In this document: positions 41,496 through 51,549 of the stretch, in pieces
Position numbering within the stretch: the stretch's first letter is position 1
Layout of the letters: every line of letters starts with the position of its first letter
Source of the DNA: Ignavibacteria bacterium
Lineage (GTDB): Bacteria; Bacteroidota; Ignavibacteria; Tepidaquicellales; Tepidaquicellaceae
Length of the DNA stretch: 58,875 nt
Direction: 5' to 3'
Assembly: GCA_016929695.1 (NCBI GenBank)
Contig: JAFGII010000013.1
Span: 1-58,875, forward strand
Program-made: the position numbers and the translations under genes
Notes under the pieces: generated by a model
The model's input: only the letters and a program-made list of their open reading frames with translations
Databases searched by the model: none
What the model was told of the DNA's origin: nothing

Positions 41496-43607
41496 TTACG
41501 CTATTTTCATCAAATACAGCGAGTCCTTGTAATTCGCAATAAAATAATTTCTGATAATTTGATTTTCCGGTTTCCTCAACTGCGGGTCTTCATCCACGAG
41601 TTTGAATGCAATATCCCTTGCTTTCAGAAGCAATTCCCTGTCGCGATATAAATCCGCCGCCTGAAAATTCAGTTCTCCCGATTGTCTCAGCCCGTAAAAC
41701 TCACCCGGTCCTCTTATTTCCATATCCGCCTCCGCTATTTTGAAACCGTCTGTTGTCTCGCACATAATTTCGAGCCGCCTTTTTGAAATGTCGTCAAGAT
41801 TTTTACCGACAAGAATACAGTAAGACTGCTCGCTTCCCCTGCCCACTCTCCCCCGCAACTGATGTAACTGTGACAATCCGAATCTTTGCGCATCTTCTAT
41901 TACCATAATAGTTGCATTAGGAATATCAATACCAACTTCTATGACAGTCGTTGAAACAAGCACATTCATTTTCTTGTCTTTAAAGTCCCTCATTACTTCA
42001 TCTTTTTCATACCAGAACATTCTGCCGTGAATCATCCCGACCTGCAAATCCGGGAATACCCTTTTCTTTAAAATCTGATAATTTTCCTCGGCAGATTTCA
42101 AATCCATTTTTTCGGATTCCTCAATCAAAGGATATACAAAATAAACCTGCCTGCCTTTTTTTATTTCATCCTTAATAAACCCGTAAACATTTTTCTTCTC
42201 GGCTTCCTCTCTTAAAAATGTTTTTACCGGTTTACGGTGAAGCGGCATTTCATCAATGACAGATACATCAAGGTCGCCGTAAATAGTCAGTGACAAAGTT
42301 CTTGGTATCGGGGTTGCCGTCATAACAAGCACATCAGGATTAAGTCCCTTCTCTTTAAGTTTTGCTCTTTGTAAAACTCCGAACTTGTGCTGCTCATCTA
42401 TAATCGCAAATCCGAGATTTTTATATTCTACTGCTTCCTGAATCAGAGCGTGAGTTCCGACTATAAACTGTGCCTTGCCGAGTCTTATATCCTGATAAAT
42501 CTGCTCTCGAAGTCTTTTCTTCTGACCGCCGACAAGAAAAGCAACTTTATAATCCTTCCCCGACACCTGATTAAATTTTTCAATAAAATCCGATATTGTA
42601 TGAAAATGCTGTTCCGCAAGAAGTTCAGTCGGGCACATAAATGCACTCTGATATTCATTCTCGGCAGCAATCAGCATAGCATATATTGCCACGAGTGTCT
42701 TTCCGCTCCCCACATCACCCTGAAGAAGTCTGTTCATTACATTATCCGATTTCATATCCTGATAAATCTCATTTATCACCCGTTTCTGTGCACCGGTCAG
42801 TTCAAAATCAATGCACTTAACAAAATTTTCCGAAAGTTTCTTTATCTCGCTTTTGAATGATATACCTTTCGTTTCATTTTTAATCATTCTTTTCTTGAAA
42901 GCCATTATCATTTCGAGGTAGAAGAGTTCATCGAAAGCATTCCTCTTCCTTGCCGTTTCACGCTCGGATTCATTCATCGGAAAATTAATTTTTGCAATCG
43001 CCTCTCTCTTTGACATCAAATTCATTGAATCACGGATATTTTCATTGAGCGTTTCCTTAATTATATCACTTCTCTGATGATAAATAACGGAAAAAGCCGA
43101 ATGGACAATCCTTGCAAGCAGCAATGGTTTTATGAATAATTTCTTAAGTTCTCCCTGAATCTGGTAAACGGGAATAAAAGGCAATTTTAAAAATTTCCTT
43201 TCGAGTTCATCCTTACCTTCAAGTTTCAGATGGTCTTTGTAATCGAGTTTATATTTGGTGGATGACCACCCTTCCGCAACTTTTCCGTAAAACAGGTAAT
43301 TCTCATGTAATCTGAACTGTTTAGACCTGAATTCCGTTGCACCGAAAATCGGAATTTCAATCGTTCCCGTTCCGTCGTTTAGAAAAATTTTTATCGGTTG
43401 ATTCATTTTCGCCGCAGGCTCCACATCCATTACCTTTCCGTAAATTACAACTACATCAGCATAGTGATTTCTTTCTTCCCTGATATTTACTCTCTTAACA
43501 TATAATCTCGGAATTACCCGGATAAAATCTTCGAGACTCGTAATTCCGATTTTCTTGAATGCTTCCGCTCTTTTTTCGCCTACGCCTTTTAAATATTTTA
43601 TATCCAA
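41496..43607 (-). CDS. recG: ATP-dependent DNA helicase RecG
   Basis: 703 residues, full length. The N-terminal wedge/OB-fold region (about 1-160) begins MDIKYLKGVGEKRAEAF. The helicase core has Walker A LLQGDVGSGKTLVA, the DExH box AIIDEQHKFGVLQR, motif III VMTATPIPRTL, VSTTVIEVGIDIPNA and the QxxGRxGR motif LHQLRGRVGRGSEQSYC. The C-terminal TRG motif region is present (GEFYGLRQSGEL). RecG regresses stalled replication forks and processes recombination branches. The start at 43607 places the conserved KGVGE at the N-terminus, as expected. Confidence 0.97.
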   Translation of the reverse strand: MDIKYLKGVGEKRAEAFKKIGITSLEDFIRVIPRLYVKRVNIREERNHYADVVVIYGKVMDVEPAAKMNQPIKIFLNDGTGTIEIPIFGATEFRSKQFRLHENYLFYGKVAEGWSSTKYKLDYKDHLKLEGKDELERKFLKLPFIPVYQIQGELKKLFIKPLLLARIVHSAFSVIYHQRSDIIKETLNENIRDSMNLMSKREAIAKINFPMNESERETARKRNAFDELFYLEMIMAFKKRMIKNETKGISFKSEIKKLSENFVKCIDFELTGAQKRVINEIYQDMKSDNVMNRLLQGDVGSGKTLVAIYAMLIAAENEYQSAFMCPTELLAEQHFHTISDFIEKFNQVSGKDYKVAFLVGGQKKRLREQIYQDIRLGKAQFIVGTHALIQEAVEYKNLGFAIIDEQHKFGVLQRAKLKEKGLNPDVLVMTATPIPRTLSLTIYGDLDVSVIDEMPLHRKPVKTFLREEAEKKNVYGFIKDEIKKGRQVYFVYPLIEESEKMDLKSAEENYQILKKRVFPDLQVGMIHGRMFWYEKDEVMRDFKDKKMNVLVSTTVIEVGIDIPNATIMVIEDAQRFGLSQLHQLRGRVGRGSEQSYCILVGKNLDDISKRRLEIMCETTDGFKIAEADMEIRGPGEFYGLRQSGELNFQAADLYRDRELLLKARDIAFKLVDEDPQLRKPENQIIRNYFIANYKDSLYLMKIA

Positions 43608-43681
43608 ATTGACAGTCTTATATACAATTTTATATAAATTAATATTATAATGTAATTCGATAATTTGTCATATTCCGGTTA

Positions 43682-43717
43682 ACCCAATTCTTCCCCCTCT
43701 CTCGAGTGAATTGGGAT
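43682..43717. repeat. Inverted repeat between recG and a T9SS gene
   Basis: ACCCAATTC and GAATTGGGA flank a 17-base C/T-rich loop (stem of eight to nine bases). There is no T run after it, so it does not look like a terminator; both genes start nearby in divergent directions, making a control or repeat role more likely. Confidence 0.5.
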
Positions 43718-43795
43718 AAACTCCAGGGATATAATGAAGATATATATTTTTTTTTATGTTTATATTCAATAATTTAAGGGAAATAAATATAAAAA

Positions 43796-44899
43796 ATGAA
43801 AAAAATATTATTAATCATATTATCGGTTTTCTTTGTAATTTCAGTTGCACAGTCACAGAATGCATCAACATTTTTTCCATCAGCGACAGGATATAAGTGG
43901 TATTTTAAAAATACACCGCTTGATTCAAATAATAATCCAATTACATCACTGGTGACATACAGGATTGATTCATTTGCATTCACGGCAAATTACAAAGGTT
44001 TGCTTGCAAGCCACGTTTTATCCAAAAGCAATCTGATTAATTTCAATCAGACTGCCCCGTGGAACGATACTTTTTATTACAACTTCCAGACGACAAACGG
44101 ATGGGAATTCGTTAAGAACAGATTGTTTCCCGATACGATACCGCCGTCCCTTCTTGACCCTATTATTAACTTTGTCAGGTCTCTTGAAAACTGGTACAGC
44201 GTTTACAGATTTGCGCAAACTGTAAATTCACAATACACAATTTTTACAAAGGATACTACTTTCCAGATTGATACGATGACTTTGCCGCTCAGGTTTAGTT
44301 ATAAAGGAAAAAGACTGAATGATGAGACTATAAATACCGTTAACGGAAATTACCTTTCGAAAAAGTTTGTTTATATTTACGGCATTGCATATTTAATCGT
44401 ACTGCCGCCGCCTCTTCCCTCTATTGAAGTTCCCATTATTCAGATACCTGATACAATGTGGATAGCACAGAACATCTGGATGGTTAAGGATTACATTCCT
44501 TCTACCAATATTGATTTATCTCCAATCGGTGTAACTTTCAGTATAAACATTCCGGGACAGATTACTGAACTGGCAAATCCTGTCATCGGAATTAAAAATA
44601 TCAACACAACTGTTCCGGATAAAATCATTCTTTACCAGAATTATCCTAATCCGTTTAATCCGGTAACAAAAATCAGATTTGACGTAGCCTCCCCCTACCC
44701 CTTCCAAAGGGGGTCAAATGTTACCTTAAAAGTTTTTGATATAAGCGGAAGGGAAATATCCACGCTTGTATCGTCTGAACTCATTCCCGGCACTTATGAA
44801 ACCGAATTCGACGCATCAAATGTATCAAGCGGTGTATATTTTTACAAACTCACAACCGCAAACGAGACGCTGACCAAACAAATGATGGTAGTAAAATAA
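43796..44899 (+). CDS. T9SS-exported protein of unknown function with in-frame repeat insertion
   Basis: 367 residues. Signal peptide (1-20; ends AQSQNAS), a unique beta-rich region of about 250 residues with FFPSATGYKWYF and an internal proline-rich YLIVLPPPLPSIEVP segment, then a T9SS sorting domain (NYPNPFNPVTKIRFD, ISGREISTLV, VSSGVYFY, MMVVK). Between the RFDVA and VTLKVFD strands about nine residues (SPYPFQRGS) are encoded by a C-rich element that recurs in reverse complement at the end of nth; intact sorting domains elsewhere lack it. The N-terminal part matches no family I know. Start at ATG 43796. Confidence 0.8.
   Translation: MKKILLIILSVFFVISVAQSQNASTFFPSATGYKWYFKNTPLDSNNNPITSLVTYRIDSFAFTANYKGLLASHVLSKSNLINFNQTAPWNDTFYYNFQTTNGWEFVKNRLFPDTIPPSLLDPIINFVRSLENWYSVYRFAQTVNSQYTIFTKDTTFQIDTMTLPLRFSYKGKRLNDETINTVNGNYLSKKFVYIYGIAYLIVLPPPLPSIEVPIIQIPDTMWIAQNIWMVKDYIPSTNIDLSPIGVTFSINIPGQITELANPVIGIKNINTTVPDKIILYQNYPNPFNPVTKIRFDVASPYPFQRGSNVTLKVFDISGREISTLVSSELIPGTYETEFDASNVSSGVYFYKLTTANETLTKQMMVVK
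44688..44714. repeat. Short C/G-rich palindromic element inside a T9SS domain (copy 1)
   Basis: CCTCCCCCTACCCC followed by TTCCAAAGGGGGT; its inner part can pair CCCCTT with AAAGGGG. A reverse-complement relative lies at 56314-56340 in the 3' end of nth. It keeps the reading frame here. Confidence 0.8.
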
Positions 44900-44900
44900 T

Positions 44901-47741
44901 TTGAGTATCACCAAAAAATACATAGTCATACGCGGTGCAAGAGTCAACAACCTGAAAAATATTGACCTTAATATACCAAAATACAAATTCATAGTCGTTA
45001 CGGGTGTCAGCGGTTCGGGGAAGTCATCGCTTGTGTTTGATACCGTTTATGCCGAGGGACAAAGAAGATACGTTGAGAGTCTCTCATCTTACGCAAGGCA
45101 GTTCCTCGAAAAAATGAATAAACCGGACGTTGACAGCATTGAGGGGCTGGCACCATCAATGGCAATAGAGCAGAGGACGGGTTCAAGGAATTCACGCTCG
45201 ACAGTAGGCACATCAACGGAAATATACGATTATCTTCGCCTGCTGTTTGCCCGTATCGGAACTATATATTCCCCTGTCAGCAACGAGCCCGTAAAAAAAG
45301 ACTCACCCGAAACTATTATTGAATTCCTGAAAAATTACAACGGTAAAAGATTATTCATTTACTGCACGAAAAATCTCAAACGTGAAAAAGATATTCCGGA
45401 ATTCCTGAATTCACTTAGTTCAAAAGGATTTTACAAAATAATTGCGGGTGATGATTTACTGGATTTAAACGATACCGGTTCAATTGCAGCAGTAAAAGAA
45501 ATAAAGAAACATTATCCCGCAGGAGAGTATGAAGTCAATTATCTGATTGACAGATTCATATATTCCGAAAATAACGAAGAAATCAGGACAAGATTATTTG
45601 ACGCAGCCGAAATGGCATTCCGCGAAGGAGAAGGATATCTGAGTATAAGAATATTCGAGGATGAAAAGAATTATAAGGTTTATAAATTTTCGCAGTTTCT
45701 CGAAAAAGACGGAATAATGTTCGAAGAGCCCGAGCCGAGATTATTTTCATTTAACAATCCCTTCGGAGCCTGCAAGAAATGCCAGGGATTCAGCAAAACA
45801 ATGGATATTGATTACGACCTTGTAATCCCCGATAAAAGCAAATCCATTATTGGCGGAGCGATTTTACCGTTTACAACACCTAAGTTTTCAAAATTCCTCG
45901 ACGATATAATCAGGGATTCCGATAAATTCGATATTGATATAAACATTCCTTACAGGCAACTGGACAAAAGGCAGACAGATTTCATAATGAAAGGCGGAAA
46001 ACGCTTCATCGGTCTGAAAAGGTTTTTCCAGTTTATAGAAAGAGAAGCATCTTATAAAATCCATTACAGAGTTCTGCTCAACAGATACAGGGCATACACG
46101 ACCTGCAATACCTGCGGCGGGTCGAGATTGAGAAACGAAGCGCTGTATGTTAAAATCGGAGGGAAGAACATCCACGAAATTGTGATAATGAAAATCGGCG
46201 AGTGCTATGAATTTTTCAGAAATCTGAAAATAACGGATTACGAAAAAAAAGTAAGCGAACGGATTCTCGAGGAAATACTTTCAAGACTGAAATATCTGAA
46301 CGAAGTGGGGCTTTCTTATTTATCACTTGACAGAGTATCATTCACGTTATCGGGCGGTGAAGCCCAGAGAATAAATTTGTCAACTTCGCTCGGCTCTTCT
46401 CTTGTCGGTTCGATTTATGTACTTGATGAACCTACAATCGGTCTTCACCCTTCTGACAATCTAAAACTGATTAGGATAATGAAATCTTTACGTGATATCG
46501 GAAATACTGTTCTCGTTGTTGAGCACGACAGGGATATGATGAAAGAAGCGGACGAGATAATCGACATCGGACCAATGGCAGGCGAAAACGGCGGGAGTAT
46601 AATATTTCAGGGTACATATAAAGAGATTCTGAAACACGATGATTCACTTACCGGCAGATTTCTCAGCGGAAAAAATAAAATTAACATTCCTCTCAAGAGA
46701 AGAACACCCGATAAGAAAACGAAATTCATAACAATAAGAGGAGCAAGAGAAAATAATTTAAAAAATATTACTGTCAGAATTCCTCTTAACAGATTTGTTT
46801 GTATAACGGGAGTAAGCGGTTCCGGGAAATCTTCGCTTGTACATTCGGTATTATTTCCTGCAGCAAAAAAACATCTTGAAGGATATTTCCCGAATAAACC
46901 GGGAGAATATGATACAATATCAGGGCTTGAAAACATTGATTACATTGAAATGGTTGACCAGAATGCAATAGGCAGGACATCACGCAGTAATCCAGTGACT
47001 TACATAAAAGCATTCGATGAAATCCGGGATTTATTTTCGCGTACTTCAATCTCACAGCGGAAAAATTTTTCAAGCGGGAATTTTTCTTTCAATGTGCCCG
47101 GTGGCAGGTGCGAAACCTGCGAAGGAACGGGAACAATAAAAATAGAAATGCAGTTCATGGCTGATATTTTTCTCGAATGCGAAGCGTGCGGAGGAAAAAG
47201 GTATAAGGCAGATATACTTGAAATTAAACTTAAAGGCAGTGATAATACTTATAAGAACATTGATGATGTTCTAAATATGACCGTCAGCGAAGCAATGAGA
47301 TTTTTCAGGCACTATCCCAAAGTAATCAAGAAACTAAAATATCTTGAAGATGTAGGGCTCGGTTACCTGAAACTCGGGCAATCCGGAACAACATTATCGG
47401 GGGGCGAATCGCAGAGAGTCAAACTTGCATATCATCTCGCATTTCAGGAATCATATTCAAAGACACTTTTTGTTTTTGATGAACCGACGACCGGGCTGCA
47501 TTTTTATGACATTTCAAAATTATTAAGTTGTTTTGAGGAACTCATTAAGAAGGGAAATTCGTTATTAGTAATAGAGCATAATCCCGAAGTGATTAAATGC
47601 GCGGATTACATAATAGACCTCGGTCCCGGAAGCGGTGACGACGGCGGCGGCATCATTGCCGAAGGATCTCCCGAAGAAATCACAGCAAATAAAAAATCAC
47701 TCACGGGTAAATACATCGCGAAATTATTAAACGCAAAATGA
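44901..47741 (+). CDS. UvrA paralogue (UvrA2-like ABC excinuclease subunit)
   Basis: 946 residues in two ABC modules. The first has [16 protein letters not shown] (near 35), two zinc-finger Cys pairs (CKKC and CNTC), and the ABC signature [10 protein letters not shown]. The second has [24 protein letters not shown] with CEACGGKRY, and LSGGESQRVKLA. Both ATPases and zinc sites look intact. UvrA finds bulky DNA damage. The signature and zinc spacing differ from the canonical UvrA encoded at 48445-51228, so this is the second Bacteroidota-type UvrA paralogue, whose role (damage subset, or removal of modified DNA) is not known. Start at TTG 44901, one base after the previous gene's stop; no ATG gives the conserved start. 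Confidence 0.88.
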   Translation: MSITKKYIVIRGARVNNLKNIDLNIPKYKFIVVTGVSGSGKSSLVFDTVYAEGQRRYVESLSSYARQFLEKMNKPDVDSIEGLAPSMAIEQRTGSRNSRSTVGTSTEIYDYLRLLFARIGTIYSPVSNEPVKKDSPETIIEFLKNYNGKRLFIYCTKNLKREKDIPEFLNSLSSKGFYKIIAGDDLLDLNDTGSIAAVKEIKKHYPAGEYEVNYLIDRFIYSENNEEIRTRLFDAAEMAFREGEGYLSIRIFEDEKNYKVYKFSQFLEKDGIMFEEPEPRLFSFNNPFGACKKCQGFSKTMDIDYDLVIPDKSKSIIGGAILPFTTPKFSKFLDDIIRDSDKFDIDINIPYRQLDKRQTDFIMKGGKRFIGLKRFFQFIEREASYKIHYRVLLNRYRAYTTCNTCGGSRLRNEALYVKIGGKNIHEIVIMKIGECYEFFRNLKITDYEKKVSERILEEILSRLKYLNEVGLSYLSLDRVSFTLSGGEAQRINLSTSLGSSLVGSIYVLDEPTIGLHPSDNLKLIRIMKSLRDIGNTVLVVEHDRDMMKEADEIIDIGPMAGENGGSIIFQGTYKEILKHDDSLTGRFLSGKNKINIPLKRRTPDKKTKFITIRGARENNLKNITVRIPLNRFVCITGVSGSGKSSLVHSVLFPAAKKHLEGYFPNKPGEYDTISGLENIDYIEMVDQNAIGRTSRSNPVTYIKAFDEIRDLFSRTSISQRKNFSSGNFSFNVPGGRCETCEGTGTIKIEMQFMADIFLECEACGGKRYKADILEIKLKGSDNTYKNIDDVLNMTVSEAMRFFRHYPKVIKKLKYLEDVGLGYLKLGQSGTTLSGGESQRVKLAYHLAFQESYSKTLFVFDEPTTGLHFYDISKLLSCFEELIKKGNSLLVIEHNPEVIKCADYIIDLGPGSGDDGGGIIAEGSPEEITANKKSLTGKYIAKLLNAK

Positions 47742-47941
47742 TAAAGAAAAATATTAAATACGTAATATATTCAGTCGGAATTATAATCGGAGCACTGGGC
47801 GGATTCCTTTACTGGAAATATGTCGGATGTGCATCAGGCACCTGTCCCCTGCAGTCCAGTGCAACATTTATGATAATTTACGGAGCGATAGCGGGAGTGC
47901 TTCTCGCATCGTTCGTGAAAATCCCGAAAGAGAAATCTTGA
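47738..47941 (+). CDS. Small DUF6132-like membrane protein
   Basis: 67 residues with two hydrophobic helices (about 8-28 and 43-58) flanking a Cys-containing turn GCASGTCPLQSS. The GGFLYWKYVGC and SGTCP pattern matches small DUF6132 proteins of Bacteroidota, often near sulfur or rhodanese genes; function unknown. It overlaps the UvrA paralogue by four bases (ATGA), so translation is coupled. Its stop codon TGA is the start of a tandem octamer array (see findings). Confidence 0.72.
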   Translation: MIKKNIKYVIYSVGIIIGALGGFLYWKYVGCASGTCPLQSSATFMIIYGAIAGVLLASFVKIPKEKS

Positions 47942-48045
47942 ATGATTGAATGATTGGATGATTGGGGGATTGGATGATTGGGGGATTGGATGATTGGATG
48001 ATTGGGGGATTGGATGATTGAATGATTGGATGATTGGATGATTGG
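47942..48045. repeat. Octamer tandem array, 13 units
   Basis: Thirteen successive eight-base units, all ATGATTGG, GGGATTGG or ATGATTGA. The first partial unit overlaps the stop codon of the DUF6132-like gene. On the minus strand the array reads as a low-complexity ORF of Asn, His, Pro, Ile, Gln and Ser, which is not a gene. Confidence 0.95.
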
Positions 48046-48113
48046 GTGTTATATGTTTGTTTAAAATCAAAAAATTCACATATGCGTAATAAAACCATCC
48101 TATTATGCATAAC

Positions 48114-48206
48114 CCGGCATAGCCGGAACCAATTACCGTTACTACGCTGGAGCGTAGTAACGAGAGCAGGGCTCACTTCTGGTTCCAATGCTCCGGCGTT
48201 GGAACC
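48114..48206. repeat. Cluster of strong hairpins downstream of uvrA
   Basis: Hairpin A, CCGGCATAGCCGG (48114-48126). Hairpin B, a perfect 26-base palindrome CGTTACTACGCT-GG-AGCGTAGTAACG apart from its two-base centre (48137-48162). Hairpin C, GGTTCCAATGC (48181-48191) pairing with GCGTTGGAACC (48196-48206) with a four-base loop. A small GAGC/GCTC hairpin lies between B and C. The sequence GGAACCAATT occurs twice. The whole could be a dispersed repeat element or an RNA with several stems. Confidence 0.75.
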
Positions 48207-48444
48207 AATTCTTTGCCATTTTACACAGAATTTGAAAACTAATGGAATAAATGTGATTTTATGCGTAATATAAAGCAATATAATACGTACTATAATAATT
48301 TATGCAATTGCATTTTGAATCAGATGAAAACCGTCAGGAGTTTTTTTAAAAATTCAATATCCGTAATGAACTTCTGTCATAAATGTTTTGTTGTTCATCA
48401 TAACGAATTTAGTACACGGGCAACATAAAACATACTGATTAAAA

Positions 48445-51228
48445 TTACTGAGTTGCTTGTGTACTTTTTTTACGTCCACTAACTGTTTCTTTCAAATACT
48501 TCGCCGTATAAGAAACATTAGTGAATTTTTTGATGAGAGTTTCCGGAGTGCCTTCCGCAACGATTCTACCGCCATCGTCTCCACCTTCGGGACCGAGGTC
48601 AATAATCCAGTCGGCATTTTTTACTACGTCAAGATTATGTTCGATAATAATAACAGTATTTCCCTTATCCACAAGTTTATTCAGCACATCAAGGAGCATT
48701 TTAATATCCTCGAAATGCAATCCTGTTGTAGGTTCATCGAGCAGATATAAAGTTCGCCCCGTCTGAACCTTGGACAATTCCGTTGCGAGTTTTACGCGCT
48801 GTGCCTCTCCGCCCGAAAGGGTAGTAGCCTGCTGACCGAGTCTGATATATCCGAGTCCGACATCGAAAAGCGTTTTCAGTTTCCTGTGAAGTGACGGAAA
48901 CGGTTTGAAAAATTCAGAGGCTTCCTCTACGGTCATTTCGAGCACATCTGCAATTGATTTGCCTTTATACTTAATCTGAAGCGTTTCACTGTTATATCTT
49001 TTTCCTCTGCATACATCGCAGGTTACATAAACATCAGGCAGAAAATTCATTTCAATTCTTTTCAGCCCTCCGCCCTCACATCCGTCGCATCTGCCTCCTT
49101 TAACGTTAAATGAAAATCTGCCGATTTTATATCCCCTGATTTTTGAATCAGGCAGTTCCGCAAAAATATTTCTGATATGAGTGAAAAGTCCCGTATAAGT
49201 TGCCGGATTGCTTCGAGGCGTTCTGCCAATCGGCTGCTGGTCAATTTCGATTACTTTGTCAATTATTTTCTCAACCCTGTCGCCGTTGTTTTTAGTAAGT
49301 CCCGATATGCTGTCATAAGGAAGCGGTTGTTCATTTGAATTCAATAATCTGTTCAGCAGAATTTTATATAGCGTATCATTTATAAGCGTTGATTTCCCCG
49401 AGCCGCTTACCCCTGTAACGCAAATAAATTTACCGAGCGGAATTTTTACATCCAGATTCTGTAAATTATTTCCCCGTGCACCTTTCAGAGTTATGTTTTC
49501 ACCGTTGCCTTTCCGCCGCTCTTTGCGATATTCTATTTCCTTAATCCCTCTTATATAATCAACCGTAAAAGAATTACCGTTTACCTGATTGATATTTCCA
49601 TACGCAATTACTTCCCCTCCATGTTCGCCTGCCCGAGGTCCCAAATCTACTATGAAATCCGAGGATTCAATCATTTCCCTGTCGTGCTCAACTACAATAA
49701 TGCTGTTTCCTAAGTCTCTTAAATTTTTTAATGAATTAATTAACTTAATATTGTCCCTCTGGTGAAGTCCTATGGAAGGTTCGTCAAGGATATAAAGAAC
49801 ACCTGTAAGTTGCGAGCCGATTTGTGTCGCAAGTCTGATTCTCTGAGCCTCTCCTCCCGAGAGTGTCCTTGCCATCCTGTCAAGAGTCAGATATTCAAGT
49901 CCGACATTTAACAAAAAATCGAGCCGCGTATTTATTTCTTTAATAATTTTTTCCGCGATGATTTGTCTTCTGTCGCTGAATTTAAGTTTTCCGAAAAATT
50001 TCCTGCATTCCTTGATTGACAGCTTCGTCACATCATATATGTTTTTATCGGTAATTCTCACCCACAACGCATCCTCTTTTAATCTGCCCCCCTTACATAT
50101 ATCACAGGGCTTGAATGTAACAAACGATTCAGCCCATTCCTTTATTCTTACTGAATTCGATTCGTTTAAAACTTTTTCAATATATTTCAGCAAACCTTTA
50201 AAATTATGCTTATAGAGATAGACTCCGCTTGGTGCTTCAAATTTTACTTGAATCGGTCTGTCGTGAATTCCGTTGAGCAACGCATCAATGACTTCCATCG
50301 GATATTTTTTAATCGGAAGGTCATCGGGAACTTTAAAATCATCCAAAACTCCTTTAATAACAAGATTTATCCAGTTTTTTTTAGGCTTTCCGACGGGAGC
50401 GATCCCGCCCTCTTCAAACGACAACTCCCTGTTCGGAAAAATCATATCTGCATCAATTTCCTTTTTCACGCCGTGCCCGAAGCAGGCGGGACACCAGCCG
50501 TACTGGGAATTAAATGAAAATGTATTGGGATTCAGTTCGGAAAAACTTCTGCCTGTAATCGGGTCGGAAAGTTTTTCATTGAAGAGCCTGTCTTTTTTCC
50601 CGTCATTTACTATTACGACACCTTCACCATATTTCAATGCAACATCAAGCGAGCCGTAAATCCGAATTTTTGATTTTTCATTCACTGCGACTCTGTCAAT
50701 CACAACTTCTATATCGTGAATCTTGTAACGGCTTACTGACATTCCCTTTGCAATATCGATTATTTCACCGTCAACTCTTACTTTTGAAAATCCTTCCGAT
50801 GATATATCGGCAAATAATTCCCTGTAATGTCCCTTTCTCCCTTTTACAAGAGGTGCAAGAATAATAATTTTCGTATTATTCCTTAACTTCATTACTATCT
50901 CAAGCATTTGGTCGAGAGTTTGCCTTGTAACGGCTAAACCCGAGTCAGGAGAATACTGTGTTCCGCACCTTGCAAATAAAAGTCTCAGATAATCATAAAT
51001 TTCCGTAACAGTTCCCACAGTCGAGCGCGGATTCTGTGATATCGTTTTTTGCTCAATAGAAATTGCAGGTGAGAGTCCGTCAATTTTATCTACATCGGGT
51101 TTCTCCATATCACCGATGAACTGTCTCGCGTAGGCGGACAGTGTTTCCATAAATCTTCTCTGCCCTTCCGCATAAATAGTATCGAATGCGAGTGATGACT
51201 TTCCCGAGCCTGAAAGTCCCGTAAACAC
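48445..51228 (-). CDS. uvrA: Excinuclease ABC subunit A, canonical UvrA
   Basis: At least 927 residues. ABC module 1: Walker [15 protein letters not shown], zinc pair CPACFGHG with [21 protein letters not shown]. Module 2: [21 protein letters not shown] with [21 protein letters not shown], and EPTTGLH. It recognises damaged DNA and loads UvrB for nucleotide excision repair. The GTG at 51226-51228 lies inside the first conserved strand: further codons up to 51333 still encode family sequence ([12 protein letters not shown], then VEIPRDKLV), just after an in-frame TAA at 51334-51336. That stretch holds no ATG, GTG or TTG, so the real start is not ordinary; I mark the gene from the GTG only as a minimum. 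It has no uvrB or uvrC neighbour. Confidence 0.93.
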   Translation of the reverse strand: MFTGLSGSGKSSLAFDTIYAEGQRRFMETLSAYARQFIGDMEKPDVDKIDGLSPAISIEQKTISQNPRSTVGTVTEIYDYLRLLFARCGTQYSPDSGLAVTRQTLDQMLEIVMKLRNNTKIIILAPLVKGRKGHYRELFADISSEGFSKVRVDGEIIDIAKGMSVSRYKIHDIEVVIDRVAVNEKSKIRIYGSLDVALKYGEGVVIVNDGKKDRLFNEKLSDPITGRSFSELNPNTFSFNSQYGWCPACFGHGVKKEIDADMIFPNRELSFEEGGIAPVGKPKKNWINLVIKGVLDDFKVPDDLPIKKYPMEVIDALLNGIHDRPIQVKFEAPSGVYLYKHNFKGLLKYIEKVLNESNSVRIKEWAESFVTFKPCDICKGGRLKEDALWVRITDKNIYDVTKLSIKECRKFFGKLKFSDRRQIIAEKIIKEINTRLDFLLNVGLEYLTLDRMARTLSGGEAQRIRLATQIGSQLTGVLYILDEPSIGLHQRDNIKLINSLKNLRDLGNSIIVVEHDREMIESSDFIVDLGPRAGEHGGEVIAYGNINQVNGNSFTVDYIRGIKEIEYRKERRKGNGENITLKGARGNNLQNLDVKIPLGKFICVTGVSGSGKSTLINDTLYKILLNRLLNSNEQPLPYDSISGLTKNNGDRVEKIIDKVIEIDQQPIGRTPRSNPATYTGLFTHIRNIFAELPDSKIRGYKIGRFSFNVKGGRCDGCEGGGLKRIEMNFLPDVYVTCDVCRGKRYNSETLQIKYKGKSIADVLEMTVEEASEFFKPFPSLHRKLKTLFDVGLGYIRLGQQATTLSGGEAQRVKLATELSKVQTGRTLYLLDEPTTGLHFEDIKMLLDVLNKLVDKGNTVIIIEHNLDVVKNADWIIDLGPEGGDDGGRIVAEGTPETLIKKFTNVSYTAKYLKETVSGRKKSTQATQ

Positions 51229-51549
51229 TACAAGTTTATCACGCGGAATCTCAACATCAATATTCTTGAGATTGTGAACCCTTGCACCTTTAACGGATAT
51301 TTTATCTAAATATGATATAGATGTCGATTTTAATTAGTAATATTGAAGATAACTTTATTTTCCCTGCAGTTCAATTCAATATTCTTTCCGAAAATCCCTC
51401 TTTTTTAGTTACAAGTTCAAAGTTACAAGTTCAAAGTTTGAAAAGTTATCAAGTTCACTGTCTCTTTTATTCTATGACTAACTTCTAAGACTATCTTCAA
51501 ATTTAACATTGCATTTCTTTAAATTACGCTTTTACATAATTTATATTTT
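51229..51549. other. Region between uvrA and folC: uvrA N-terminus plus a repeat
   Basis: 51229-51333 is most likely the true 5' end of uvrA in coding form (see the uvrA entry). The rest contains an exact tandem pair of the 14-base AGTTACAAGTTCAA (51407-51434) followed by related AAGTTATCAAGTTC. No other gene is seen; the promoter of folC is probably in 51440-51549 but has no clear match. Confidence 0.6.
51407..51434. repeat. 14-base tandem duplication
   Basis: AGTTACAAGTTCAA occurs twice without a mismatch, back to back. A weaker third copy follows. It lies in the divergent region between uvrA and folC. Confidence 0.9.

Larger units (their letters stand above)
47942..48444. other. Repeat-rich intergenic region between two uvrA-type genes
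   Basis: 503 bases holding the octamer array, the hairpin cluster and about 240 AT-rich bases after it. The two UvrA-type genes converge here. No gene is credible; the ORFs in this stretch are repeat translations. Confidence 0.7.

Noticed and set aside
47942-48045. CRISPR array
   Set aside because: The units are eight bases in direct tandem with no spacers, and no cas gene is near.
47834-48278. ORFs rich in NHPIIQS on the minus strand
   Set aside because: They are translations of the octamer array and hairpin cluster; no start signal or conserved domain.
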